This document shows positions 8,467 through 21,257 of a DNA stretch of 64,000 nucleotides, piece after piece. The number at the start of each line of letters is the position of its first letter. The first letter of the stretch is position 1. Under the pieces are notes generated by a model. The model did not search any database. It was not told the DNA's origin and worked only from the letters and a program-made list of their open reading frames with translations. The position numbers and the translations under genes are program-made. Source of the stretch: Hyalangium versicolor (GTDB taxonomy: Bacteria > Myxococcota > Myxococcia > Myxococcales > Myxococcaceae); NCBI RefSeq assembly GCF_020103695.1, contig NZ_JAHXBF010000015.1:1-64000 (forward strand), given 5' to 3'.

Positions 8467-9666
8467 TCAGCTGAGGACCGTGGCCAGGTTCAGCGGGCCA
8501 GCGGGGACGCCCACGTCGCGGCCCGCGGGGTTGTCCTGGGGCGTCTGCCAGGCGTCAGCCTCCGTCACCGTCTTGCCCGTGGCCTCGTTGGTGATGGACA
8601 TCCGGCCGTTGTGGCCCGCAGGAGCAATCTGGCTGGTGTCGTAGCCGCTCCAGCCGGTGGCGGAGTTACCGAACGTCGCCTCGCCCCACGTCTGCCCCGA
8701 GTTCGCACCCGGGCTCGCCGCGCCGTCCTTCGACACAGCCCACGCCACGCTGCTGTTCGTGTCGAACGCCACCAACTGCGACTGGCCGGGCTGCAGCGTG
8801 AACGTCTTCGGCGTGCTCTTGTCGAAGTTCTGCCCGTCGTTCGGGTTCCCGTTCTCACCCGTCTTGTTCCACAGAGTGATGGTCTGCGGCTTGTCCGTCT
8901 TGTTCGTGAACGTGTTGGTGTACTTGAACTGGCTCTTCTGGCCCTCGTCGATCAGCTGCATGTTGCTGTTGTAGGGCGTGCCCACGTTGTTCTTGGCCAA
9001 CCACGGCTCGTTCGCCGGCGCCGGCTCGGTGGACCCAGCGGACGGCGGGCCGAACCCGGGACCCGCCTCGCTGTTGTAGGTGGGGTACGTGGGCTTGTCC
9101 GCCTTGCTGGACGTGCCCACCGCCGCAGCCGAGCCCTCGGCCTTGGGGGCCTCGCTGGACACCTGCCCCGCCGAAACCTCGGGAGCCGCGAGGTCCGCAG
9201 GAGCGCCGAGATCCGCAGGAGCGCCAAGGTCCGCAGGAGCACCGAGATCCTCAGAAGCGCCGAGGTCTACGGGAGCGCCGAGGTCTGCAGGAGCGCCAAG
9301 GTCCACGGGAGCCGCGGAGCCCGCGCCGCCCACTCCGCCCACCGCTCCGGCGGAAGCATCCGAGCCGCCGACCTGGCCACCCGGAAGCTGCGCACCCAGG
9401 CTGTTCAGCACCTGCATGAGGTTGTCCAGCACCTGCGACAGCTGCTGCATCGGATCCGCGCCACCCGCCCCCAGGGCATCACCCAGCTTGCGCGGGCCCT
9501 GCTCGAAGGAGTCGGCCATGAGCCGCTGCCGCAGGCCGCCACCATTGCCACACCGCGACGCCGAAGCGCCCTCCACTCCCTGGGCCGGAACAGCGGCTGG
9601 CTGAACGTTCGAGGTGCTCGAGGAGGGAATGGCGAAGGCAGAGCGGTTGAGGGCCGAGATGGACAT
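8467..9666 (-). CDS. Protein of unknown function with hexapeptide repeats
   Basis: The ATG at 9664-9666 (MSISALNRSAF) is chosen because GGAGT lies 7 nt upstream; a longer frame reaches 9771, but its GGAGGA abuts that ATG. The 399-residue product has a Ser/Ala-rich start, a short helical part (about 65-105, with DNLMQVLNSLG), then about seven copies of a hexapeptide of type AP-x-DLG (about 125-170), a Ser/Pro/Ala linker and a C-terminal domain of about 160 residues rich in Asn, Thr, Gly and Trp (NTFTNKTDKPQTITLWNKTG, DGQNFDKSTPKTF) that looks like a beta-sandwich. No signal peptide or catalytic motif was seen. The overall composition recalls secreted harpin-like or adhesive proteins, but that is not a family assignment. 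Confidence 0.7.
   Translation of the reverse strand: MSISALNRSAFAIPSSSTSNVQPAAVPAQGVEGASASRCGNGGGLRQRLMADSFEQGPRKLGDALGAGGADPMQQLSQVLDNLMQVLNSLGAQLPGGQVGGSDASAGAVGGVGGAGSAAPVDLGAPADLGAPVDLGASEDLGAPADLGAPADLGAPADLAAPEVSAGQVSSEAPKAEGSAAAVGTSSKADKPTYPTYNSEAGPGFGPPSAGSTEPAPANEPWLAKNNVGTPYNSNMQLIDEGQKSQFKYTNTFTNKTDKPQTITLWNKTGENGNPNDGQNFDKSTPKTFTLQPGQSQLVAFDTNSSVAWAVSKDGAASPGANSGQTWGEATFGNSATGWSGYDTSQIAPAGHNGRMSITNEATGKTVTEADAWQTPQDNPAGRDVGVPAGPLNLATVLS
9183..9315 (-). repeat. Degenerate 18-bp tandem repeats coding for AP-x-DLG
   Basis: About seven 18-bp units inside the preceding gene, each giving a hexapeptide such as APADLG, APVDLG or ASEDLG. The units differ at single bases, so the array has decayed or is held by selection on the protein. 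Copy number could vary between strains. Confidence 0.75.
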
Positions 9667-9857
9667 GTCCGACTCCGTAAGGGGCGAAGGGTGGTGCAGA
9701 CGCGGAGGAACATGAGCAGGAATCGGGCCATGTGTAGGCAGGGCCATGCGCAGGTGGGAAAGGGGCTGCATTCCTCCGGAAATCGGGCACTTGGCAGGAT
9801 CAGCCTGTCTCCCCTGCCCTGCCCGACATGGCGCGGCACGATGACGGCATTCACCAC

Positions 9858-9877
9858 CTGGTGTCTGGGGTCACCAG
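9858..9877. terminator. Weak hairpin downstream of the FAD monooxygenase gene
   Basis: CTGGTG, 8-nt loop, CACCAG; about 55 nt past the stop of the minus-strand monooxygenase. It has a 6-bp stem without a T-tract. The rest of 9667-9931 (265 bp) holds no convincing gene and would contain the promoter of the repeat protein. Confidence 0.25.
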
Positions 9878-9931
9878 TGCGACGCCTCCGGGTCCTCGGT
9901 CCCCCATGGACAACACGCTCGCTCAGCCCTA

Positions 9932-11158
9932 CTACGCCGCGACCCGCGCCTGGTGCCCGTAGTCCTTGAGCGCGATCGAGTCGTGCAGGCGCACCCCCTT
10001 GCTGCTGAGCTTAGACAGCGCGCGCGTCATTCGCGGGGGAGCAAGGCTGATCAGCCTTGCGGCCTGGACAAGCGCCCACAACTGAAAGCGGCTGCTGGAC
10101 ACGAGGTTCTTTGCTGTATGGAGCGCGAAGGTCCGGCTGCGGCGGACGTAGTCGCCAAGCTCGCGCTCGTAGGCCTGGAAGCCACGCACGTGGTCGCCGC
10201 CAGCCGCGGCCAGCTCGCCCGCGAGCACGTAGGCCCCCACGATGGCGAGGCTGGTGCTCCCCCCCACGGCCGGCCCCGGTGAGTAGCCAGCATCCCCGGC
10301 GAGGGTCACACGGCCCCGCGACCACGTGTCCATGCGCAGTTGGGTGATCGAGTCGAAGTAGAATGCCGGTGTCCGATCGAGCTCCTCGAGCAGACGCGGC
10401 ACTTCCCAGCCAAGGCCGGCGAACGCCTCGCGCAGCACCCCCTTCTGCCGTGCGACATCGCGGTAGTGGATATCGAGCTCCCGCGGCGTCCGGAACATGA
10501 ACAACGCCCGCGCGTCATCCATGTGCTGACCGCTGTAGAACACGACCAGGCGCCCGACATCCCCCAAGGTGATCGACCGGTCCTTCAGCCCAAGGTAGTT
10601 GGGCAGGGTCATCACCGCCAGGTACGCACCGATCCAGTGCGCGAAGCGGCGCTCGTCGCCGAAGACCAGACGGCGCACGTTCGAGTGCAGGCCATCGGCG
10701 CCAATCACGAGATCGAACCGGCGAGGTGCGCCGCGCTCGAACGTGACGTCGATGCCCCCCGCGTCTTCCGCGAGCGCGGCAATCGAGTCACCGAACACGT
10801 ACTCGACCGAGTCGCGCGTTGCGTCATGGAAGAGCTCCGCCAGATCGTCACGCATGATCTCCACGTGGCGGTCGGACACCGCCGTCACCAGCCGGGCCAC
10901 ATCCACCTCGATGGGCCGATCGACCCCCTCGCGCAGCAGCGTCAGCCGATCGGTACCGGTCTTCTTCGCCTCCAACTTCGAGAGCAGCCCCATCCGCTCG
11001 ACGATCTCCATGGCCGGCCGGAACAGATCGACCGCATGGCCGCCCGTCTTTCTCAGCGTGGGGGACCGCTCGACCACCGTGGGCTGAAAACCGTAGCGCG
11101 CAAGCCAGTAGGCGAGGACTGGGCCAGCGACGCTGGCTCCGGAAATGAGGATCCGCAT
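9932..11158 (-). CDS. FAD-dependent aromatic-ring monooxygenase-like oxidoreductase
   Basis: A 408-residue flavoprotein of the p-hydroxybenzoate hydroxylase family. It shows the N-terminal dinucleotide fold (ILISGASVAGPVLAYWLA, GxSxAG), the middle DLVIGADGLHSNVRR motif, and the C-terminal FAD-binding stretch with GDA (VTLAGDAGYSPGPAVGG). Members hydroxylate or oxidise aromatic compounds, antibiotics or polyketides with NAD(P)H and O2; the substrate here is unknown. AAGGAGA lies 5-10 nt before the ATG. The gene is divergent from a TetR regulator and a perfect 18-bp palindrome overlaps the ribosome-binding region, so it is most likely the regulator's target, induced by a toxic aromatic or drug-like compound (inference). 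Confidence 0.87.
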   Translation of the reverse strand: MRILISGASVAGPVLAYWLARYGFQPTVVERSPTLRKTGGHAVDLFRPAMEIVERMGLLSKLEAKKTGTDRLTLLREGVDRPIEVDVARLVTAVSDRHVEIMRDDLAELFHDATRDSVEYVFGDSIAALAEDAGGIDVTFERGAPRRFDLVIGADGLHSNVRRLVFGDERRFAHWIGAYLAVMTLPNYLGLKDRSITLGDVGRLVVFYSGQHMDDARALFMFRTPRELDIHYRDVARQKGVLREAFAGLGWEVPRLLEELDRTPAFYFDSITQLRMDTWSRGRVTLAGDAGYSPGPAVGGSTSLAIVGAYVLAGELAAAGGDHVRGFQAYERELGDYVRRSRTFALHTAKNLVSSSRFQLWALVQAARLISLAPPRMTRALSKLSSKGVRLHDSIALKDYGHQARVAA

Positions 11159-11167
11159 GGTGTCTCC

Positions 11168-11185
11168 TTACTTACTGGTAAGTAA
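11168..11185. promoter_or_regulatory. Perfect palindromic operator (probable TetR site) at the monooxygenase start
   Basis: TTACTTAC-TG-GTAAGTAA: 8-bp arms and a 2-bp centre, 10 bp upstream of the monooxygenase start codon. Size and symmetry suit a TetR-family dimer. Binding here would block both the RBS region and the promoter. Confidence 0.65.
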
Positions 11186-11210
11186 ACAAACTGACCGGAT
11201 TCTGGCAAGC

Positions 11211-11230
11211 CTTACTGAACGGTCAGTCAA
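11211..11230. promoter_or_regulatory. Second imperfect palindrome (probable TetR site) near the tetR start
   Basis: CTTACTGA-ACGG-TCAGTCAA: inner 5-bp arms ACTGA/TCAGT are perfect and the outer bases partly match the first operator (TTAC arm). It ends 16 bp before the GTG of the regulator gene, which suggests autorepression. Confidence 0.5.
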
Positions 11231-11246
11231 CGATTATCTTGGGGGC

Positions 11247-11792
11247 GTGCCAAAAACGCGGAACTCCGACACCAAGGCGAGGATTCAAGCGGCTGCTCGC
11301 GAGCTGTTCGCACAGCGGGGCGTCCAGCAGACCAGCCTCAGCGATATCGCGGAGCGACTGGGCATCACCAAGCCCGCGCTCTACTACCACTTCGACTCTC
11401 GAGAGGCGCTGGTCACAAGCATCGTCCAGCCCATGCTCGACCATATGGAGGAGGTCCTCATCTCGCGCGAGGCGGTCAAGCACCACGACCCGCGCGTGCT
11501 CCTCAGCGACTACTTCGACCTGCTCTACCAGCACCGCGACATCATGCTCATGGTGCTGCACAACCCGAGCACCCTGAGCACCCTGAATCTGACCGAGCGT
11601 GTCCTCAAGTGGAGGCACCGTCTGATGGCGCTGCTGCTGGGACCCAAGCCGTCGCTCGCCCGGCGGATCCGTGCCGTCGTCGCGGTGGGCGGCCTCTCCG
11701 ACTGCACCGTCGAGTTCCCGGACCTGCCCATCGAGCAGATCAAGGCGGGCGCGATCGAGTCCGCCTGCGCCGCTCTCGGCCTGCCCTCGTGA
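11247..11792 (+). CDS. TetR/AcrR-family transcriptional regulator
   Basis: The GTG at 11247 (VPKTRNSDTKARIQ) is preferred. The frame is open further upstream, but that part runs through the two operator palindromes. The product is 181 residues with a typical N-terminal helix-turn-helix (AARELFAQRG, TSLSDIAERLGITKPALYYHF) in the first about 55 residues and a helical ligand-binding domain. It is divergent from the FAD monooxygenase with 88 bp between the starts and two palindromes in the gap, the usual arrangement of a TetR repressor with its detoxifying oxidoreductase. The Clp-like trio begins only 41 bp downstream on the same strand, so read-through into it is possible. Confidence 0.9.
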   Translation: MPKTRNSDTKARIQAAARELFAQRGVQQTSLSDIAERLGITKPALYYHFDSREALVTSIVQPMLDHMEEVLISREAVKHHDPRVLLSDYFDLLYQHRDIMLMVLHNPSTLSTLNLTERVLKWRHRLMALLLGPKPSLARRIRAVVAVGGLSDCTVEFPDLPIEQIKAGAIESACAALGLPS

Positions 11793-11833
11793 CCTGGGAC
11801 GGAGGGAAGAGTCCAGCATAGGATGCCAGCCAC

Positions 11834-14800
11834 ATGGCCTCCTCTGACGCCACCGGGACCCTGGACTTCGCCACTCCGCTCCTCTGTCAGCAGCTCTGGA
11901 ACGGAAACCATCAGGCGTTTCCCGTCGCCGCACCCGCCCTGACGAGTCACGCTCCCACCCAAGAGGCCTGCCTGGCCGAGCAGCGGCTCTTCCTCGAGGA
12001 GTACCTCTCTCGCGCGGCGCCGGAGGTCCTCGCCCGCTTCGCCCTGCCCGACAAGGTCCGGATCGAGATGATCGAGGTGCTGGCGCCTCGGGCAGACCTG
12101 CCCAAGCGCCTCTTCAAGCCCTCCACCCTCGAATTGGCCACCCTCGTCGTCCCGCTCCCCCAGGAGACCTGGGCCTTCGTCCCGGCGCTCGATCACACCG
12201 TCTACGTCGGCCGCAACCAGGACGTCCTCGAAGCCGTCCGCACGGACGTGGAACGGCTCCTGGCCGCCCGCGCGCCGACCTCCCACGAGTACCTGCGGCT
12301 GCTCCCTCCAAAGTCGGCGACGCTCCAGACCGTGCAGCTCAAGCTCCGCCGCCAGGACGCTTTCAGCGAGAAGGCCCGCCAGGCCCGGAAGAAGCATCAG
12401 GAGAAGCTCGTGCGAGATCAGGCGCACGAGGTCCTCTCCTCCGTCTCCACGCTGATGCATGAACGGGAGGAGTCCAAGCGTGGCCCCCCGCTCGTCGGCC
12501 GGGACACCGAGCTGGCACTCCTGACGAACCTGCTCGGGGGGGAGAAACGGCAAGGCGTGCTGCTCGTCGGCCCGGAACTCGCGGGCAAGACGGAGATTCT
12601 CTACGCATGGCTGCGCGCGGAGCGAAAGGCAGGCCGCGAGCGTCGCGTGTATGCGACGAGCGGCTCGCGGCTCATCGCTGGCATGTCCGGCTTCGGGCAG
12701 TGGCAGGAGCGCGTCCTCCGGGTGATGCGTGCCGCGCAGGACCTGGATGCCGTGCTCTACTTCGAGAACCTCGGTGAGCTGCTCGCTCAGCACTCCACGG
12801 AGTCCATCGATCTGCCCAGCGCGATGAAGCCCTTCCTGGAGGAGGGAAAGGTCCGATTCCTGGGCGAGTTGGCGCCCGAGTCGCTCGACCTGCTCGAGAG
12901 CCGTCACCCCGCGCTCTTCGCCGCCCTCAGCCGGGTGCGCATCGAGCCGCTCGGATCCAAAACCACCTGCGATGCCCTGCGAGCACGGGTGGCCTGGCAG
13001 CGGCAGGCAGAGCCTTCACGGCCGACCCTGGCTGACAATGCCGTCGTGCCGCTCGTGGAGCTGGCCGAGCGCTACCTTCCCAGCCGCGCCCTGCCCGGCA
13101 AAGCCCTGCGCCTCTATGAAGAGATGCGCGCGGGCGTCCAACAGGAGCGTACCGGCGACGGCCAGACGCCCGTGCTCACCCGGGAGCGGGTCTACTCGCT
13201 CTTCAGCCTCAAGACGGGCGTGCCCGAGTTCCTGCTGCGAGAGGATCGCTCGCTCCTCGCCGGAGATGTGGAGGCGTACTTCCGCCGCCAGCTCATCGGC
13301 CAGGAATTGGCCGTACGCCGCGTGGCGGAAACGCTGTGCATGGTCAAGGCAGGCCTGCAACCCCAAGGCAAGCCGCTCGCCACCTTCCTCTTCGTCGGCC
13401 CCACGGGCGTCGGCAAGACGGAGCTGGCGCGGCTGCTCGCTACGTTCCTCTTCGGCTCGCCCGAGCGTCTGTTCCGCTTCGACATGAGCGAGTTCATGGA
13501 TGCCTGGGCCGCCGACCGCCTCATCCGTGGCAACGAGCAGGGGGAAGGCCTGCTCACGCGGCGCGTCCGCCAGCAGCCCTTCTGCGTCCTCCTGCTCGAC
13601 GAGATCGAAAAGGCCCACCCCGCGGTCTTCGATCTGCTCCTCCAGGTCTGCGGCGAGGGACGGCTCACCGATGCCCGCGGCCACACCGCCTGGTTCCACA
13701 ACGCCCTCATCATCATGACCAGCAACCTGGGGGCCGCCCACCGCCGCAGCCCCATTGGCATCGGCACGTCGGCCGCCGATGACACCACCCACTACCTGCG
13801 CGAGGTCCACCGGCACTTCCGGCCCGAGCTCGTCAACCGCATCGATCAGATCATCCCCTTCCACTCGCTCACCTCCGAGCAGGTGGCGGAGGTGGCGCGG
13901 CTCGGCGTGGAGAAGCTGCGGCAGCGGCGCGGCATCATCCAGCGCGGCATCACGCTCGACCTGCCTCCCGAGGCAACCGCCGCCCTCGCCTCCTCCGGCT
14001 ACCAGGAGGCCTATGGCGCACGGGCCATGCGCAGGCACCTGGACCAGCAGCTCGTCGTCCCCGTGGCCCGGGCGCTCTCCGCCGCGGGACCGGAGCTCCA
14101 GGGTGGACGCGTGGACGTCACCTTGCGCGATGGAGCGCTCGCGGTCGAACTCCAGAAGGGCAGCCCGAAGGCGACTCGCAACCAGCTGTACCTGGTCCGC
14201 GAAGTCCAGGCGGAACGCAGGGCCGTCGACACCCTCTTCCGGCTCGATGCGGTGGTGCAGATCGAAGAGCACATCGGCTTCCTCGTGGCCCAGCTCTCCC
14301 AGAGCGAGCGGGACGAACGCGGCCCGGGTTCCCTCACGCTCGCGAACCTCCGCGGTGAGCACCACCGGCTCGATGGACTCTGGAGACACGTGCAGCAATT
14401 GCGCTCGGCGCTCGTGGCCGCCGAGGAGCTCTCACTGATGGCCCTCTTCGAGCAGCAGGACGTCACGCCCTTCGTGGAAGAAGCCAACGCTCAGCTCGAT
14501 GCGCTGCGAAGGAGCATGCCCGCGGTGCTGCTCGCGATGCAGTCCAGGCGGGATGACATCGCGCTGGTGCTCCAGGAGTGCGGTGAGCCCCGAGGCTTCG
14601 AGCACTGGGTCCTGCCGCTGCTCCTGGAAGCGCCCCGGCGCGGCTGGGTCATCGACGGCCGTCCCTCCGTGACGATGAAGACCAGCGATCGCAAGCGCAA
14701 ATGGGGCGAACCCCTCAGCGCCGAGGATCTGAAGAAGGCCCTGGGCAACCCCGAGCGGAACTTCCGCGAGCTGCTCCTGACGATCCATGGGCCCAACGCC

Positions 14801-15174
14801 GGGGTGTTCCTGGCGCTCGAGGCGGGGGTGCACCGCTTCACGGGCGAAGGAGAGAGTGAGAACCCTCCCCTGCTCACCATCAAACCCGTGGCCATGCGCA
14901 GCAGCCTCTCCGAGAAGGAGCTCGCTCTCATCATCCCCCCCGTCGCCTTGCCGCTGAAGCAGCTGCGGCTCATGCCGCCGGTCCGCAGCCATCTGCCCGA
15001 GGCAAAGCTCGAGCTGTGCAACGGCGCCCGGAGGATGACACTCGGCACCCGGGGCTACTTCCCGGATCTCGAGCTCATCCTGCTCGAACACATCGATCAG
15101 GCCGAACGCTCCGGCGGACTCGACCGGGAAGAGCTCTTCTCCCTCGAACTCGACAAGGTCCGGGAGGCAAAGCG

Positions 15175-15178
<4 letters not shown>
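11834..15178 (+). CDS. ClpB-like double-AAA+ ATPase with C-terminal release-factor-like domain (trio gene 1)
   Basis: 1114 residues. N-domain (1-about 215) of unknown fold instead of Clp_N repeats. AAA1 (about 216-460): Walker A GPELAGKT (246-253), but Walker B is degenerate (VLYFENL, Asp to Glu and Glu to Asn), and the pore-loop tyrosine of ClpB (AGAKYRG) is replaced (AGMSGFG, 282-288). AAA2 (about 480-775): intact Walker A GPTGVGKT (522-529), Walker B LLLDEIEKAH, sensor 1 Asn631, arginine finger in PELVNRID (R669) and sensor 2 GAR. The stretch between MSEFM and the Walker B lacks the GYVG pore loop that ClpA/B/C carry. There is no M-domain or ClpP-binding loop. The C-terminus (about 780-1020) is helical, then resembles the PCRF/domain 2 of release factors (HGPNAGVFLALEAGVHR); no GGQ. 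Stop and next start overlap in ATGA. Function unknown. Confidence 0.82.
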
Positions 15179-18639
<3,461 letters not shown>

Positions 18640-18642
18640 GCC

Positions 18643-20955
18643 ATGGCCGACAAGAGCCTTCGCATCTACTTCACCCGCCACCACGATGGCCGCCTCACGG
18701 GGCAGCTGCTGCCCGTGTGGGCCAGCTTCTTCGATGCGCCCGCGCCGTCCGCCTACGGCTCCAGCGAGGCCGAGGTCCATGCCCAGTTGGAGACCCGCGT
18801 CCGGGTGATGATCATCGAGGACCCCTCCACGCTCGACCGTTTCCTGTGGGAAGAGTCCCTGCAGGCCAAGACGCTCACGGTGGAGGTCCACCCTCAGACG
18901 GTGCACCAGAAGCGGCCGGTGATCGGCAAGGCGCTCATCCCGCTCCGGCTGACGTACGTCTACGGGAAGCTGGAGAGCGGCGCGTACCGTGTGCTCGTGC
19001 CACGCTTCGGCTGGTCCTTCGTGCTCGAGGAGCTGTCCATTGCCCGCGAGGTGCTGCAGCACGCGCTCGCCACGGCCCTGCTGGGCGAGCAGCCCAAGGG
19101 ACTCTATGACTTCCGCCACGAGGGCGAGGAGTACGTGCAGAGCTGGGATCCGGGCGGGCTGGAGCAGGCCTCTCGGATGCGATCCTCCGAGGAATCCGTC
19201 CCGGAGGTGCTCACCCAGATCAGCGAGGAACTGACCTCGCGCGCGCTGGGAAGCCGTGCCCCCGCGCTGGTCTATGACCATGAGGCCCTGTCCCAGGAAG
19301 CGTGGCAGGTCTACGTGCGGCGCCAGCCTCCTCAGTCGCTCCTCCTCGTGGGAGGCCCAGGGGTCGGCAAGACGAGCTGGGTGCTGAAACTCGCACGGTG
19401 GTTCGCGGAGCGGCGCCGCGAGGAGAAGGGACGCGAGTTCCCGAAGATCTGGCGCACGAGCGCCGAGCGCATCGTCGCCGGCATGGTGTACCTGGGCATG
19501 TGGCAGGAGCGCTGCCTGAAGATCATCGACGCGCTCTCGTTCGAGAACCACTACCTCTATGTCGATCGGCTCACGTCTCTCCTGGCGCGGCAGCCGGATG
19601 GCTCGTCCATCGCCGACCTGCTCATCCCCGCGGCGGCCAGCGAGGAGATCTCCCTCATCGCCGAGTGCACCGAGGCCGAGTTCGAGCGCTGCCAGCGGCG
19701 CTTCCCCGAGGCGCTGCGTCCCTTCCGCATCATCCGCATCGAGGAGCCCTCCGCCACGGAGATGCCGGAGCTGATGCGGCGCTACCAGGAGACCCGGCGC
19801 AGCCGCGTCACCATCCACCCCATGGGCCTGCGACAGGTCGTGGGGCACCTGGAGATGTTCCAGCGCGATACCCTCTTCCCCGGCAAGGCCTTCCGCTTCC
19901 TGGACTGGCTGGACCAGCAGGCCGAACGAGGCAAGACGCGGACGCTCTACCCTCGCGACGCCTCGGAGGCCTACGCCCGCTACACGGGGCTGCCCCTGCA
20001 GCTCATCAGCGACGAGATCCCCACCGAGCAGAGTTCGCTCGCGGCCCAGCTCGCCCAGGGCGTCATCGGCCAGACGCAGGCCTGCGGGCTGGCCGCGGGA
20101 GTGCTCTCGCGGTTCAAGGCGGGACTCAACGATCCGGACAAGCCCGTCGGCACGCTGCTCTTCGTCGGTCCCACGGGCGTGGGCAAGACGGAGCTGTCCA
20201 AGCAGCTCGCTCGAACCCTCTTCGGCCACGAGGACCGGATGATCCGCCTCGACATGTCCGAATACATGCTGCCCGGCTCGGCACAGCGGCTGATGGAGGT
20301 GGGCCCCGGCGTCACCAGCCTCGCCGAGCGCGTGCGCCAACAGCCGATGTCGCTCGTCCTCTTCGATGAGATCGAAAAGGCCCACGCGGAGATCTTCGAC
20401 CTGTTGCTCGGCATCCTCGGAGAAGGCCGGCTCACGGACAGCCTGGGGCGGCTGGTGGACTTCCGCATGACGGTCATCTGCATGACGAGCAACCTCGGCG
20501 TGGAACAAGCAGAGCCCGTGGGCTACGGCGCCGAGCGCAGCGGTGGAGACTTCCTGCGAGCCGTCCGGCAGGCGTTCCGGCCCGAGCTCTTCAACCGCAT
20601 CGACCACGTCATCCCCTTCCGCCGGCTCTCCGAGGAGAACGTGCTTCGCATCGTCGATCTCGAGTTGGAGAAGGCGGCCTCGCGGGCGGGCCTGCTGCGG
20701 CGCAAGCTGCGGCTGGTCGTGGATCCGGACGCGCGGGCCTGGCTCGCGCGCAACGGCTATGACCCGAAGCTCGGAGCCCGCCCGCTCAAGCGACTCATCG
20801 AGGCGAAGGTGATGGCTCCCATCGCCGTGCGGCTCTCCGCCGAGTCCTCACTCGAGGGCGCGATGCTGCCCGTGGTCGTGGCTGGCAGCGCGGCGGAGAA
20901 GCAACTGAGACCGGAGCTGAGGGCGCTCGCGACGGTGCTCGGTTCCGATTCATAG
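18643..20955 (+). CDS. ClpB-like double-AAA+ ATPase (trio gene 3)
   Basis: 770 residues, shorter than its two neighbours because it ends after the AAA2 small domain and lacks the release-factor-like tail. N-domain 1-about 200 (LRLTYVYGKL..LVPRFGWSFVLEEL is the recognisable core). AAA1: Walker A GGPGVGKT (237-244), pore-loop Tyr283 (AGMVYLG), Walker B LYVDRL with the catalytic Glu replaced by Arg. AAA2: GPTGVGKT (509-516), LVLFDEIEKAH, MTSNLG, RPELFNRID, GARPLKR. The segment between DMSEYM and the Walker B is about 10 residues shorter than in ClpB, with no GYVG. It starts 3 nt after the preceding stop, and a strong hairpin (20969-21005) follows the stop, so it is the last gene of the operon. 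The role is unknown. Confidence 0.82.
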   Translation: MADKSLRIYFTRHHDGRLTGQLLPVWASFFDAPAPSAYGSSEAEVHAQLETRVRVMIIEDPSTLDRFLWEESLQAKTLTVEVHPQTVHQKRPVIGKALIPLRLTYVYGKLESGAYRVLVPRFGWSFVLEELSIAREVLQHALATALLGEQPKGLYDFRHEGEEYVQSWDPGGLEQASRMRSSEESVPEVLTQISEELTSRALGSRAPALVYDHEALSQEAWQVYVRRQPPQSLLLVGGPGVGKTSWVLKLARWFAERRREEKGREFPKIWRTSAERIVAGMVYLGMWQERCLKIIDALSFENHYLYVDRLTSLLARQPDGSSIADLLIPAAASEEISLIAECTEAEFERCQRRFPEALRPFRIIRIEEPSATEMPELMRRYQETRRSRVTIHPMGLRQVVGHLEMFQRDTLFPGKAFRFLDWLDQQAERGKTRTLYPRDASEAYARYTGLPLQLISDEIPTEQSSLAAQLAQGVIGQTQACGLAAGVLSRFKAGLNDPDKPVGTLLFVGPTGVGKTELSKQLARTLFGHEDRMIRLDMSEYMLPGSAQRLMEVGPGVTSLAERVRQQPMSLVLFDEIEKAHAEIFDLLLGILGEGRLTDSLGRLVDFRMTVICMTSNLGVEQAEPVGYGAERSGGDFLRAVRQAFRPELFNRIDHVIPFRRLSEENVLRIVDLELEKAASRAGLLRRKLRLVVDPDARAWLARNGYDPKLGARPLKRLIEAKVMAPIAVRLSAESSLEGAMLPVVVAGSAAEKQLRPELRALATVLGSDS

Positions 20956-20968
20956 CCTCACAAACGCC

Positions 20969-21005
20969 GTGCGCCGGGGCCTCGTGCAGGTACACCCCGG
21001 CGCAC
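20969..21005 (+). terminator. Strong hairpin terminator after the Clp-like trio
   Basis: A perfect 11-bp GC-rich stem (GTGCGCCGGGG / CCCCGGCGCAC) with a 15-nt loop, 14 nt after the stop. There is no T-tract, as is common in high-GC genomes. Confidence 0.6.
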
Positions 21006-21210
21006 CGCCACGTGCATCCGCGCCCGCCTCCTGAGCCTCGCCCACTTTCACACTCCCGTGTTCCGTGAAGCTTGCCACTCACGCTGTGCTCTCGCGGCTG
21101 CTCACACGTAGCCGCGTGCCACCGCGGTGGAAAACTCGCGCCCGAAAGTGATTGCACAGAAGGGAAGCAGCGCCGTCGCTCCAGCGCTAGAGTTTTTCCC
21201 ACGAATCTGG

Positions 21211-21240
21211 GTGACCCGGTTTGGCGGTTTTTCGCCACCA
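21211..21240 (+). promoter_or_regulatory. ECF-type promoter of the sigma factor gene (autoregulation)
   Basis: GTGACCC (21211-21217), 15 bp, CGCCACCA (21233-21240). The same two boxes with identical spacing lie at 22091-22120 upstream of the chitinase gene; 24 of 30 positions agree. An identical promoter before a sigma gene and a nearby gene is the usual sign of an ECF sigma that activates itself and a target. The predicted transcript would begin within a few bases of the first ATG (21249), so the mRNA may be almost leaderless. Confidence 0.65.
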
Positions 21241-21257
21241 TAAGGGGGATGATGAGT

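Larger units (their letters stand above)
20956..21257. other. Intergenic region of about 300 bp upstream of the ECF sigma gene
   Basis: It holds the trio terminator (20969-21005), a 12-bp perfect palindrome CCACCGCGGTGG (21119-21130) of unknown role and the sigma-factor promoter (21211-21240). A frame is open in phase with the sigma gene from 21072, but it runs through the promoter and has no sigma-like content, so it is not counted as coding. Confidence 0.6.

Noticed and set aside
8467..9666. Harpin or type III effector assignment
   Set aside because: Only composition is similar; no secretion gene is nearby and the protein has a cysteine and a different C-terminal domain.
21072..21257. N-terminal extension of the sigma factor
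   Set aside because: The extra residues run through the promoter and show no sigma-like content.
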